Of a stretch of DNA of 64,000 bases, positions 12,505 through 25,119 are shown piece by piece. Within the stretch, counting starts at the first letter, position 1. Every line of letters begins with the position of its first letter. This stretch comes from Argopecten irradians (lineage: Eukaryota > Mollusca > Bivalvia > Pectinida > Pectinidae). Below the pieces are notes generated by a model, which was not told the origin of the DNA, searched no databases, and saw only the letters and a list, made by a program, of their open reading frames with translations. The stretch spans positions 7,524,837 through 7,588,836 of the forward strand of contig NC_091147.1 in NCBI RefSeq assembly GCF_041381155.1. The letters are read 5' to 3'. Both the position numbers and the translations under genes were made by a program.

Positions 12505-14447
12505 CTTACATATTTCCCACGGTAGTAAAAAGGAGTACACACTCATAGTGAATGCATCTTTTCTTGATCATCAAAGAAGTGTTTCGCTTTGAGCGAAATC
12601 GTGTAAATAACAGACAATTTGCTTTCGTTTTGAATACCATCTTCTGTATGTATAATGAAAAAGTTGCAGGATAAACAGAATACACGGTCACTATCTTAAA
12701 ATACAATTTTTATCTTGATGTCGACACGGAAAACCGAGATGACTCGGCAAAACCTCCTCACCTCATTTCATCGCACAAACGATAGCAGCGTCGATATTAA
12801 TTGTAGCAAAATAAAAATGTCCAACGTTGGAAATATTGCAAGTACATTGATTATTTTCATAAACCAGTAATTAGAATAATCATTTATTTCATCTAGACTA
12901 AATAATTTGCAAATCCTATACACCGCCTGCAAGGAGACGTCCTTGGCCTATCGCTACCCACGGTGCTCTCGATCGTGGTCTTATATTATGTAACTTTTCA
13001 TGGGATATTAAATCTTGATATATCTGTTTTCGACAGTTATATTTCTAGGAACATGTGTAAAACAAGCAGTCTCTAAATGCTATTCCGAGGCCGTAAAATG
13101 CAATCTTGGTCACCTCAGTCAAAACACAGGGGCACACAGAAACGTTTATAAGCAATTTGAAACGTATGTCATTTAAAAGTATTTGAGACCTTTTGATATG
13201 CACGTGTATATCATGACGTTTCAAGTGGCTGCCTGTATTTATTTGTGAAAAATGAAATATACATATATGTTATAAAATTCGGAGAGCTTTTTATTGTCAT
13301 TATTGTTATATACACTGTGATATTTAAACGAAAACACATGTTTTACCTAAGAAGCCAATGATACATCTAATGTAAGTATCGGTTAGCTTGTAAGTATATA
13401 TATTTTTAATAATTTTTTTCCGTATATATCAGCTTCATTTTATACTGCATTTTGTTTACAGTCAAGGTCGTCTACTAACTTATTTTAACGATTTGCTCAT
13501 TTAAATATGTATATGCTTATATTGGCACTAATACAGTTGGACCTTTTCGCATTGCAAAAGTACAAGTATTACAGGCAAAAAATTAATCTTCATAGTACGA
13601 GTAACCTCCCTTGGAAGGTACTCCTTTAGTACGAGGCCGGTGTAGTCACCTCAACATTTCCTTTTCGCTACTAGAAGGTGTACCAACTCCTTTACCAATA
13701 GGGGAAATAGAGTAAATCTTTAAATCAATACTAGTCATAGATGAATGGAATATTTGGCCACAAACATCCTTAGAACTTGTATAAATTTGCTCTGGTCCAC
13801 GGGGGGAGGGGGGCGGGCCCAATAGGGAATGAGGTAAATCCTTAAATCGCTACTCCATAGAGTTCCAATTTGGCCACAAACACGACGCAATTGTACCGCT
13901 GTATGTATTAGGGTTTTAGAATAAACTCTATATGGAAAATGTGCTTAGTTTTTGAATATAGAAGAATAACTTTTATATGTTGTAAAAGTTCAGTAATTTT
14001 CAGACGGTTTGAGTACGATTTTGGATAGAAAAAATAATATTTTAACTTATTTATTAATAAAACAAAACACACTTCCGGTTTTGAATGCCTGATTTTCGGA
14101 AAAAAACAGGTAAAATGCTTATTTTCATGCTTTCAAAAATCATATTAAATATCATCAATCGGGAAAACTGATCACTAGAGTCTTTAAAGCATTTTAAGCG
14201 TTTTGTGATCGTATATCGTAGAACAAAAATGATAATTTTGATTTCAGGAAGTAACGGACATCAACAAGTAAAATCGAGAAAAGAAAATACTACGTTTCTC
14301 ATGAGATGGCAGCTTTAATATGTGCGATTAAAATGTATGTTCTGTAGAATTATATGATGTACAAAACATAATTAAACAATAGCAAATCGCTTTACAACAG
14401 AAATCCAAATGTTAGGTAATTTATGTAATGTTTTATTATAATTTCAG
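12505..14447. other. Non-coding stretch between CRE-like cluster and type-B exon
   Basis: I see no supported gene. The stretch is AT-rich. Unit 1 has about 230 bp (13627-13930) that differ from unit 2, including a GGGGGGAGGGGGGCGGGCCC block and two related AATTTGGCCACAAACA segments. In unit 2 this position (about 34208-34270) has unrelated short sequence, so one copy has an insertion or replacement. Confidence 0.6.
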
Positions 14448-14784
14448 CTGGATGTCTCATTGCTTCAGTAATTTGGATCTTTATATCGCTGGTGGCTGCT
14501 AATGATAAACTTTCGACCACGCGCTCGCTATCATCCATTTCGCTCTCTCCCGGGTACTCCTTCTATATAGGCTGTGTAATTGGTGCAGTCCTTTTCGTTT
14601 CTGCCATCGTTATTACAATTATTGCCAGACGTCTCCCTGTGGTCGAGGCACCACCACTGGCATCGTGATCAGTGGACATTCTCAGGCAGTTGAAATGGGA
14701 AATGGACAGTCATCTGTAGGAGTTATCTCCCCACCAGCATACCATCACGTCTACTCGTTAAACACCAAAGCAGGACAAGTTTAA
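14448..14784 (+). pseudogene. Type-B third exon in unit 1, frameshifted
   Basis: This exon is preceded by a pyrimidine-rich acceptor ending ...atttcag and opens in phase 1 (it completes an Ala codon), the phase of every exon 3 in the family. It encodes the end of TM3, loop 2, the PGYSFYIGC stretch and TM4, and resembles gene D exon 3 more than gene A exon 3. One A is missing at about 14652 compared with unit 2. The frame therefore meets a TGA just after TM4, and about 45 tail residues, including a PPAY motif, are lost. No matching exons 1 and 2 of its own type lie nearby. The closest donor in phase is gene A exon 2 at 8779. Confidence 0.75.
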
Positions 14785-15184
14785 ACCGCCACAGGAATGT
14801 ACCCTACGTCCCCCTCCGGACTTCTGTTGAACAAAGAAGCCACTGAAGGGACAGCTGGAGTTTTAGGGTCAGTTGCCGTATGCGTATGTATGAATGCATT
14901 GGTGTGTAACATAAATGTACATGCATTGGGCTACCTACGAATCAAGTGTATCGTGGGGAATAAATAGGTTGCCGGGTGAAACACAGAGCCGATGTAAAGA
15001 TATGATATTAACTGGTTAGACACCTCTAAGGTTATAGTTAAATTAAAAAACTTGTACCAGCCAATAGGAGCCGAACTTTGTTGTAAAAAAAAACAACACA
15101 CAATTGACTCTGTAGCTAACTCAGACCAGTGGAAACCTGTGTATGTGTGATTTATGATCTCATTTTGTCTAGTATATGTTTAAC

Positions 15185-15723
15185 ATGGCCCTGCAGGTAG
15201 GGCGTTAGAATTGTACCTGCTGCCCCTATTGCATGATCGTAAAAGGCGACTAAATTTTAGGATCTTATCTTTTCTCTTCTTCCTAACTGACTTTATCTTT
15301 CCTAATGCCTCCCTTGGCACCGCCTCACTTTTGGCCTTGAGTTGAGCGCTCGCCCCTGTGAGGAAGGCTCTGGGTTCTGTCCCCTGGCCGAGACACACCA
15401 AAGTCTATACAAGTGGTAGTTTCTGCTCCTGCTTAGCGTTCAGCATACAGGGAGTGGGACGACTGGTTCGCCGGTTGTCAGTATAATGTGACCGGGTGGG
15501 GTGTGTTGCTTGGTGTCTTCGGCGGCATGCTTCAGTGATATAGCACTATAAAAAGGGCAACAGTTCCACTATACAAGAAGACACTACATGAATATACCGC
15601 AGTCTCCCGAAACACGCACCTCGCACAACACACACACACAACACACCGCATGCATGGGAGGCCGTCCTTACATGACCATAGCTGTTAATAGGACGTTAAT
15701 AAATCAAACAAACAAACAAACAA
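15185..15723 (+). mobile_element. Full-length tRNA-like SINE with 11-bp target duplication (unit 1)
   Basis: The insertion is flanked by perfect 11-bp repeats ATATGTTTAAC (15174-15184 and 15724-15734). The head contains GGTAGGGCGTTAG and, further in, GAGTTGAGCGCTCGCC with GGGTTCTGTCCCC, resembling RNA polymerase III A- and B-box sequence. The 3' end has GTCCTTACATGACC, GTTAATAGGACGTTAATAAA and an (AAAC)n tail. The 3' block is shared with the SINE at 60545-60767. Related, eroded copies lie at 55960-56180 and 61290-61530. Confidence 0.85.
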
Positions 15724-17154
15724 ATATGTTTAACAATCCAGATAAAACATTTGGAATGATAATTCACCAAGTGTGTTTGAAGTATAGAATGGGTATAGAG
15801 CTTTCTATCAAGAATCTTACAGAGTTAAAAACTAGCCGAATGGAACCGGAAATTACTGTATTAATTGATTTCTTATTCTATTTGTTATTCGTGTATTGTT
15901 TATCTTTAATTCATCGTACATGTATTTGTGTTGTTGTGTCTTAATAAGTCACTGACTGTTTTAAATTAAATTCAATAAATGCAATAATTCAATAAAACTT
16001 TTCACATAACATTGCATTTTTTTACCTATTTTCACGAATTCTTTACATGTTTTACATAACTTTTTCTTTACATGTTTTACATAACTTTTTAACATAAATT
16101 TTGAACATATACATTTTTCATTACATTTCTATTTTCACATTTTACATATTTTGACATCTTTTTAACATAAACTTTTGAAAATATACATTTTTCATTACAT
16201 TTCTATTTTCACATATTCTATACGCATTGTTACATATTTTCGCATATATTTTAGATAAAATTCTTCAACGCTATGGCAATTTAACTCAATACAGACTACC
16301 ACAGGGTAACACCTGTCAAAAAGATCTATCAGTGCAAGTGACTTCTGCTTGTTCTGGACAATAATACAACCTGAGAAATGTGTGGAACACAAAATTAGGA
16401 GTATTATCAGTCAAATGCGATATGTGTTTTCATCGTATGTTTTATAGAAATTTGTGAATTTCTGTAGCTAACATTGTTGTTATTGTTTGGAGGTAACATA
16501 AATTATCCCTACCAATGATAATACCAGGAAGTCGTAATGAAAAGGGAAACCCCCTTCATACCCCAAGCCTCCGATTGGTCCGCGACATCTGTTTTTCCCA
16601 GGTATACAGAAGCAATATGCAGAAAGGAAAATATGTCAATTCTTATAGGAATTTGAATTTAGCTTACAATAATGAGTCATCGCACCTGTTCAGAAAGAAA
16701 ATTGCTTATTATAGGTGAATAAAGCATGGAGTAAACGTTCACAATTTTTTTTTGTTCAATATGAATTCAGAAAGTACGTAGGAAATGGAAAAAGATGATT
16801 GTGCATAAAGTATGTCACCTCATTGAAACGCACTACAGAAAACACCCGGGGGCATTTTCTTGGTCATTGACTAACATGGCCATGAGATTAACAATTTTCA
16901 GTTAATTCCCCAAAATCCAAAAACAAAAATCACGATAATTCTCGCTTTGAAGCACTACATTGGTGATTTGCGAAAAACACCCTCCGTTAATAAGTTCCAA
17001 ACCGTTAATGGCGTTATTTTACACTCATTTATCATTTATATAGTATTTGAGCCATCAGCCAAAGTCATATATCAGAACACCATATATTGCCACAATGACA
17101 TTATTGTGCCACTTCATTGATGCACAAGTGTTCGTCACATACACCAGAATATAT

Positions 17155-17200
17155 GTCTATTTCTTCATCAAAGTGCAGGCAATGATCTGGCTAGTGATCG
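17155..17200 (+). pseudogene. Remnant of paralogue B exon 2 (unit 2)
   Basis: This is the same exon fragment as at 1232-1283, with a larger upstream deletion: about 100 bp present in units 1 and 3 are missing just before it. The GTAAAT donor is retained. Confidence 0.7.
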
Positions 17201-20200
17201 GTAAATATCTATTTTCTAAAAATAATGAAATTTAAGTAGGAAAAAACAAGCCAGATTAAATGGTCCATGCATTAAACAGATCTATACATTGCAGATTCGA
17301 CATTATTTTCTCGAGCAAAATGCAGCTTTTAGATCGCAGTCATGATAATAGTAAACTTAAACAAAACAATATTATCTTCTTTTTTTTCGCAAAATTTTGA
17401 ATATCGTTAATTGATGGCGGATCAGTAATCATAACCTAGAAATTGAAGCCGGTAGGACAAAAAATATACCTCGACAACATCGGTTATGTAAATTTTGTAA
17501 TATTGTAGAGGATGAAGTGAGTGTAGAGGATAAATCTCATTTCATCCTAAAGTGTTCAGTAAATTCTATTGAAAAAAAGTTCTTATCTAAATACAAAATT
17601 AATTCTGACCATGAAAATTTAGTAAAGTAATCGCCATCTAATGAACAACAATTTCCGCAAGGTTAGGGTCTCTTCCTTAAAAAGTCGTTTGAACTGAGGA
17701 AAGCGGGCTTGTTGAATCAATAAGTTGTACTTGTTTTATTATCATCATATTATACATGCAATGTTTTCTTTGTAATTTATTGTCGATCCGTGTTTGTGGA
17801 TGTAAAAATGCAAATAAAATGAATCATATTATGAAGAGATTAGGCGACTTTCAATCAAAATCAAAAGACGTCGGCATGTTCTATTTCATGTGTATGCTTA
17901 CATCAACATATCATTATTGCATTTTTGCTATCAACGTTATTGAAGTTATTTAATGATGGCAAGAGAGAACGATTTGGGATTTTAATGTTTGATTTTTTAT
18001 TTTTGTGTACTATATATTAATGCCATTTTCACTTAATATATTATTCTATGATATATCATTACAGTATACCTTATTGATAATTATATATTACATTAATGAC
18101 AGCTTTTCCTTGCTTATGCATATATGCTTTGCCTTCCGCATTTTTTGTTTACATTTTTACAGTTTATCTGAGTATGACTTTTACAACACTTGTTCAAAAC
18201 TTCTTTACCTGACTGAGCTTACAATTACCGAAATGATATATAAATATTTATCAATTACTTTTTCATAAAGTCTGACTGTATTGCATGGGTAGCCATGCAA
18301 TACAGCCTCAGGCGACATGAGTGTATTGCCCTAGACCAGCCAGTATCACACCCGTAGGTATGAAAGAAAATTATCTCTCATCTGCAGTTAGTACAATGTA
18401 TTTTGATAATATTTTCTTTGGTTTTGTTTTTATTTTTAATATGCATATTCAAAAATTCTTATTTGGTTGGTCTTTTTAATTCACGTTATTCGTACGTTGT
18501 GTTAGGTGTGTTATCCTTGCGTCTGTGTGTAGATGTATAAAATAATTTTAGTATATGCATGTTGTTCCGTCAGGTATAAAACCCGAAACTTGTTGAGTAA
18601 AAATGACAAGAATGCCACATTTTTTGGCAAAATTATTTAAAGGTTGGTTTGTAAAATCCGACCAGGCTCCGATTTTTTTTTTCAAATTTTGCATTAAAGT
18701 TGTATGGTCTATGACTTGTTGTATTTTTGGCATAGAAAGTATTTAAAGTGTTATACATATTTTTCTCCGCCTCTCTATGTTTTAAACTTTTGAAATTTAC
18801 TGACATTTGTAAAATTCGTATTCGCAAAGTTATTAAACAATTAAATTGATGCTTTCATGGATCTGAAACATCATCTATAAGCATCAATATTCACACACTG
18901 TATGTTTTATGAGAGTAAGTGATGGCAACTTTAAAGGTCTAAGTACATAATTATTTTCTATGTGCTTTTAATCTATTTTGTATTTTTTAATAAATAAAGG
19001 GACTAAAATGATGTTTTCTATCAATACTCTGGGTATGTGGCAAGGGGACCCCTTGTGTTCACCTTTTGAACATATTTTTATTTTTGAATTATTTTTTGTT
19101 AATAAAAGATAATTCATTCTTTTATACCCATTTATAATGACATCTACTAATTATTTTCACTACAAATTGATTTTTCAAGCAGAACAATCCAAATTTTTAG
19201 CATGATAAAAATTGAGGATATTGGGTTTGCTCAAAATATTTGGCATGTTATCGATTCTGTCCACACTTTTAATCCGTTTTAAAAACATGATAATGGTATA
19301 ATCTTATATTACATACTTTTTAAAAAAGGAAATGAAATCCTGGAAAAACATTTCTTAGGCTGAAATTTAGCCAGGGGAATTTTCTTCAAAATCAATATTT
19401 GCCTTATATGACTGTAAATGCAAAAATGATCATAGATACAGACTATAATAAAACAAAAATTAGTAATAGCTTTTGTAAACTAACATATACACTATAAAAT
19501 AGTGTAGTTTCCCTAACTGTACAAAAAAGCCTAATAACTATTTATGCTATTGGATGAAACAAATAGTTTCTTTTTAATATGAGAAATCAATCAATTATTT
19601 GAAAGAAATGTATTTTTGTCACCAACTCAAATTCAAAGATATACATTAAGATTATCCATCCCTCTTATGTAGATACAAACAATCTTAAATAGAATTAAAA
19701 ATGACTACAAAGGAAAGTTACATCTGCTTTTCAAATAAAGATTACAATATTAATTTTTTTTTTCACTAATTCAGGGAACCTTTTGTTCGTTACAATAACA
19801 ACAAAATACTTAAAACTGTCATATCTCATTCGATATACATCATAACTCATATTTACCAATGTACACTTATACACATGTATCTAAAGAACTCAACCAATCA
19901 GAAGCCACCGTTTTGTTTCCATGATAACATATCTTTTTGAAAGTGACACCATGATATTAAACATACTTCATAACCCATATATATCAATTTTCACTTAAAT
20001 CTGACAATATCTAAATTTCAACCAACCATAGGCCTCTGTTTTGTTGCCATGGCAACCAATATTTTAAAAGTGAAAAAATGTTACTCAGCATACCTCGTAA
20101 CCTATATATACCATTTTTCATTTAATTATGACATTATTCAAATTTCAGCCAATCAGAGGCATCCGTTTTGTTACCATGGCAATCAATATATTTTCAAATG

Positions 20201-21722
20201 TGTTACCATGATATATAACATCTAAAATTATTACTGTACACTAATTATCACTTACATCGGACTTTAGAATCATAAACTGGCAAAGTATAGCTAGGTATAC
20301 TTGCAATCTCTATTTTCGAATCACTCAAAAACTGTTTTTCCGGATTTTAATTCTGAAACAAATTTACGTATAGAGAGAAAATGTCATGAGATTATTTTTA
20401 ATGCCGGGTAAAATTGAAAAAAAAACGTAATAGGGTGAAATGAGACGCTAAAGAGCAATTTTCGTTTTCGGTTTTTCCCTAAAGTGTAAACTTTTCATTT
20501 ATTTCAAACAAAATTTCCCGTTAAATGATTTATGAATAAAAATGTAGAATATTCAACAAAGGCTAACGTATTTTGGCATATTGTGCAGGTAGTTTTAAGG
20601 AAAATGAATACGAAAAATTCCGGCGCTTTGGGCCTTTTTTAAAATCACAAAAAGAAAAAATATTGTCATTCTAAAGGGACAAATAGTAGTTCTTTCGATA
20701 TGCAAAGTTTCAAGAAGATTGGGCTGTGGGTAGTTTCAATGGGATTTTTAACATTAGCTTGAACACCACCTTTCAAAATCAATTAGTCATTTTACTTTCA
20801 GTTTGTATCTTGTCACGATTTAAGTACAATGTGGCGCCTTTTGCAAACTTACTTATGGGGTATTACATTTACGGCCTAGATATGGTTACCAAGGGCGGAT
20901 TCAGAAAAGGCTCCCATGATAGCCGCAGGCCAGCGCTTCGTGGCCAAAGGCCGAGGCTAAGGGAGAGCACGAGAGGGGATCAGTTGTTAAAAATCAACTA
21001 TTTCTTAGCTAATAAAATGGATGATTAGGCATTAAAAATATGCTTATTCAGTTCTATCCAACAATGTTTAAAATTAATAACATAGATTATCTTTAAAATA
21101 TTTTTCATTCGAAGCACATCGTGGACAAATTGAAGTTACAGAAATCTTGAATCGGGGGTTGGAGGGTCCTCCCCAAAATTTTTTGAAAATCAATATGCTT
21201 CTAGGTGACGAATACTGAAATCAATTATTTCTCACTTAAAAATGGATAGAATAGTCTTTTTTATGTTGGCAGTGTACAGTAGATTTGAAAACTTCAGCAA
21301 AATAAAGTGCAGGCTTTGATTATGTACACACAGCTTTTTAACCTTAAATAACATCGATATAAAAGTACATGTATATATTTTTTTAATCTACACAACATTT
21401 GTAATTGTTATGCAGAGTCCATTTTTGGACAGGTCTGCATTTTGTGGTTTTGTGAGCCTGTAAAAACCATGGTAACCAAATTATTTTTTTAATGCAAAAA
21501 ATTGGGATTTTTAACCCAAAATTACACCCCCTCTAGGATGATTTTTTTTCTTTAACATAGTTTAAAACCAAGCATCACAGCCGTGATAGCGGTACTGAGC
21601 CTATTTCGACATAGGTATATCATTAAATATTTGAGCAATCTTACCTCGTACCCCGGCTGTCATTTTCTGCTGCTATAGTATTGAGTTTTTCCATCTTAGA
21701 CGCACATTCGGATACCCTCTAA

Positions 21723-24700
21723 TAGGCCATGGGCTAGGAGGGTCCCACATGCACCCCCCCCCCTCAAACCTCCGAACCAATATTTTTCTTAACCCTTATG
21801 ACCCACTGATCACAAATCAAAATGTTAACATTGCATAAGTTGGGATGAACTTCCGGTTATGACGTCATCAAGATGGCCGCCATCTCAAATTTCACTAAAA
21901 AATGAAAAATAGTCATAACATTGACATTTTTCAACCGAAGTAGTCAAATGAGGTATCAAAATGACCATAATAGAACACTAAAAACATATCAGGACCAAAT
22001 AACCAAATATATGTAATGATTTATACGCAGGAAGTGAAAAAATAGGATTTTAAGCTCAAAAATGGTAATTTTTTAGAATTTTTTTCATATTTTGCTTGAC
22101 GCAGCAAAAACGTTTTCCAACCGCAAACTATTATTTCTAATTAGTTTTTTGTCCACTTATAAATCAGTTTAAACAAAAACAAGAAAAAAAACAATGTTAA
22201 CATTGAATAAGTTCCGGTTATGACGTCATCAAGATGGCCGCCATCACGAATTTCACTAAAAATGAAAAATATTCATAACATTGACATTTTTCAACTTAAA
22301 TAGACAAATGAGGTATCAAAATGACCACACTAGAACAACAAGTACATATCAGGACCAAAACATCCAATATATGTAGCAATTTGTACGTAGGAAATAAAAA
22401 AATAAGATTTTAAACTCAAAAATGGTAATTTTTCAGCAAATTTTTCATATTTGTCTTCATGCAGCAAAAATGTTTCCCAACAACAAATCATTATTCGTAA
22501 TCAGTTATTTGATCTCTTATAAATCAATAAATCAATGAAAACACCAACAAAAAATTAAAATATATAGAAATGCAAAAGATAATTATTGTTATACCCTCAT
22601 TAGGTTTACAAAACATCGCCAGGTGCGTATAATGGGCATATGCTATTTTTCGAACTCGAAACCGCTGACGCTGACCAGCGTCTCAGAAATAATTATTACA
22701 GCACAACACCTACTGATAGAGTAACAAATGTAACCTAAGCCTGTGTTTCTCTTTATATCATTTTTCAGAACGTTTGTGTCTTTGAAAATGAGAACATTCA
22801 TTGTTTATTTCCTATGCATAGCATAGGCAAAATGTTAGATGGTTACTACAGTGTCACATATTTCTTTCATTGGTTCTTTATGATAACCATTATCATTGTA
22901 CGTGCTTTCTCTCGACTCACTGCTCCATCCACTGAAGAGACTCCGCATGTCTGGTAGCTGGTAGTCCAAATTATCAGAATAATCGAGATATCAGTATCAA
23001 ATTCGTCGAAAGCCATAGCGCTGTCTTCAATGTCGATGAGCTGATGTGACAGTACATTACCAGTGTTGTTCTAGCCTGTCATCTTTCATAACCCATCCTT
23101 GGCCAGAGTTCATATCAGGAACAATAGGTTCAGAGATGTGGGATCTCCCTCAGATTCTAACATATCGTATATACTGTTCCAGACTTCTTCGGCATAATGG
23201 AAACTGCACCAGATCCACATTATTCGAATGGTGGAATTGGTTCTCCTTAGCACATAGCTCCATAATTTGAAGTACCATTCATTAATCTAGTGGACCCTCG
23301 TGCGCCCATAAATGGCACAGGTGATATCATCGAGGTCATTAATGAGGCCATTAATGTTAAATGTTTTTCATTGGTCTGACTTTTCCCACTCCCTTGAAGG
23401 TGCTGGTTGTGTCACATCTGGTGTATGCGTAAAGAGACCATTGAAGACTCTCCAGAAATAAAATTTTCTACAGTGCTTTTCAGACTTGGCAAATAGTGGA
23501 ACTTCACTGCAGACCTCATTTATGACCTCAAAGAATCCACCTGTGCCATCTATGGTCACTGAAGGTTCACAAGAATGAGGAATTGTGCTTCATACGAAAT
23601 AAGGAGAACCAGCTCAAACCTTCGCAGAATGGGGATCTGATAGTCTGGAACATCATATACGATATTTGAATCACTAGGTTGGAAACAGGAAGAGCTCCTA
23701 CATCCCTGACACTGATGTTTCTTATGTTAACTCTGGCCATGGACGGTTGACAAGCTACAACCACGATGGCAACCCGGTAATGTAATGTCACATCAGCTCA
23801 TCAGCTCATCGCTATCGAAGACAAAGAACTAGTGAAAGAAATATGTGACACTGTTAAGTAACCATCTGACATTTCCTGACGTTATACACAGGAAATAATA
23901 CTGGATGTGCTCATTCTAAAAGGCACAAAACGTTTCGGAAAGTGTCATGGTATTTACGGTATGACAGAATTACCTCAGTTTTAATTTGATACCATATAGC
24001 TATTAGTTGGCATTTTGCAGTTATAATTCAGTTTGAGACGCTACTAGTGTACAACATTTCGAACATGAAAGTGAATTATTTTGAAGTCCCACTTAGATAT
24101 TCAGCCAACCTAAAATTCTTTGTTAAGATTTAAATTTTCAATAGCCACTATTATATTCAGGAAATTCTAAGACACCAGGAAACTGTAGTCTCGGCGGTTT
24201 GGGAAAAATACACTATCATATGACCTGTATACGCAAACGGTGATGCTTTGTAAACCAAATGATGGTATAACAATAATTCTCTTTTGCATTTCTATATATT
24301 TTGTTGTTGTTTTTACTGATTGACAAGAGATTAGATAACTGATTACGATCAATAATAATTGTTGGGAAACATTTTTGCTGCATGAAGACAAATATGAAAA
24401 ATTTGCTGAAAAATTACCATTTTTGAGCTTAAAATCTTATTGTTTCATTTCCTACGTACAAATTGCGACATATATTGGATGTTTTGGTCCTGATATGTAC
24501 TTTTTGTTCTATTGTGGTCATTTTGATACCTCATTTGTCTACTTCAGTTGAAAAATGTCAATGTTATGAATATTTTTCATTTTTTTAGTGAAATTCGTGA
24601 TGGCGGCCATATTGATGACGTCATAACCGGAACTTATATAATGTTAACATTGTTTTTTTTCTTGTTTTTGTTTAAACTGATTTATAAGTGGACAAAAATC

Positions 24701-25119
24701 TAATTAGAAATAATAGTTTGCGGTTGGAAAACGTTTTTGTTGCGTCAATCAAAATATGAAAAATTTACTAAAAAATTACCATTTTTGAGCTTAAAATCCT
24801 ATTTTTTCACTTCCTGCGTAAAAATCACTACATATATTTGGTTATTTGGTCCTGATATGTTTTAAGTGTTCTATTTTGGTCATTTTGATGCCTCATTTGT
24901 CTACTTCGGTTGAGAAATGTCAATGTTATGACTATTTTTTATTTTGTAGTGAAATTTGAGATGGCGGCCATCTTGATGACGTCATAACCGGAAGTTCATC
25001 CCAACTTATGCAATGTTAACATTTTGATTTGTGATCAGTGGGTCATAAGGGTTAAGAAAAATATTGGTTCGGAGGTTTGGGGGGGGGGTGCATGTGGGAC
25101 CCTCCTAGCCCATGGCCTA
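21723..25119. mobile_element. 3.4-kb DNA transposon with ~900-bp inverted repeats, TAA target duplication (PIF/Harbinger-like)
   Basis: The ends TAGGCCATGGGCTAGG ... CCTAGCCCATGGCCTA are inverted and flanked by TAA at 21720-21722 and 25120-25122. The empty site (one TAA) is seen in units 1 and 3 (near 5910 and 42295). The arms run about 21723-22622 and 24238-25119, and each contains two direct copies of a block of about 361 bp with TTCCGGTTATGACGTCATCA. Weaker inverted similarity continues inward to about 22880 and 23825. A 3-bp TWA duplication is typical of PIF/Harbinger, but such long arms are unusual, so the class is tentative. The centre has only broken minus-strand reading frames. Confidence 0.85.
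23040..23850 (-). pseudogene. Degraded minus-strand coding region inside the 3.4-kb transposon
   Basis: On the minus strand, several frames in succession give protein-like segments: ACQPSMARVNIRNISVRDVG and FCEGLSWFSLFRMKHNSS (23567-23791), VTIDGTGGFFEVINEVCSEV and VFNGLFTHTPDVTQPAPSRE (23368-23559), then ITCAIYGRT and IVPDMNSGQGWVMKDDRLEQ further down (to about 23046). They are broken by frameshifts and stops. The last segment reminds me of repeat-borne proteins common in mollusc genomes, but I cannot name the family. It may be the relic of the element's own protein or a passenger. Confidence 0.4.

Larger units (their letters stand above)
1..16065 (+). repeat. Tandem segmental duplication, unit 1
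   Basis: This is the first of three head-to-tail copies of a long segment. Base 1 aligns with 16066 and with 36393, and similarity continues with few substitutions and small indels. Contents in order: a remnant of paralogue B exon 2 (1232-1283), 128-bp repeats (about 3870-4330), an 85-nt hairpin (6524-6608), gene A (7818-9639), a LINE ORF1 relic (10721-11405), a cluster of CRE-like sites (12424-12504), a type-B third exon (14448-14784) and a SINE (15185-15723). It lacks both DNA transposons present in unit 2. The last 25 bases (16041-16065) repeat bases 1-25, so the junction carries a short direct duplication. Confidence 0.95.

Noticed and set aside
21723..25119. Reading the 3.4-kb insert as part of the ancestral unit lost from units 1 and 3
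   Set aside because: The exact TAA duplication and inverted ends show an insertion into unit 2, and the other units have the precise empty site.
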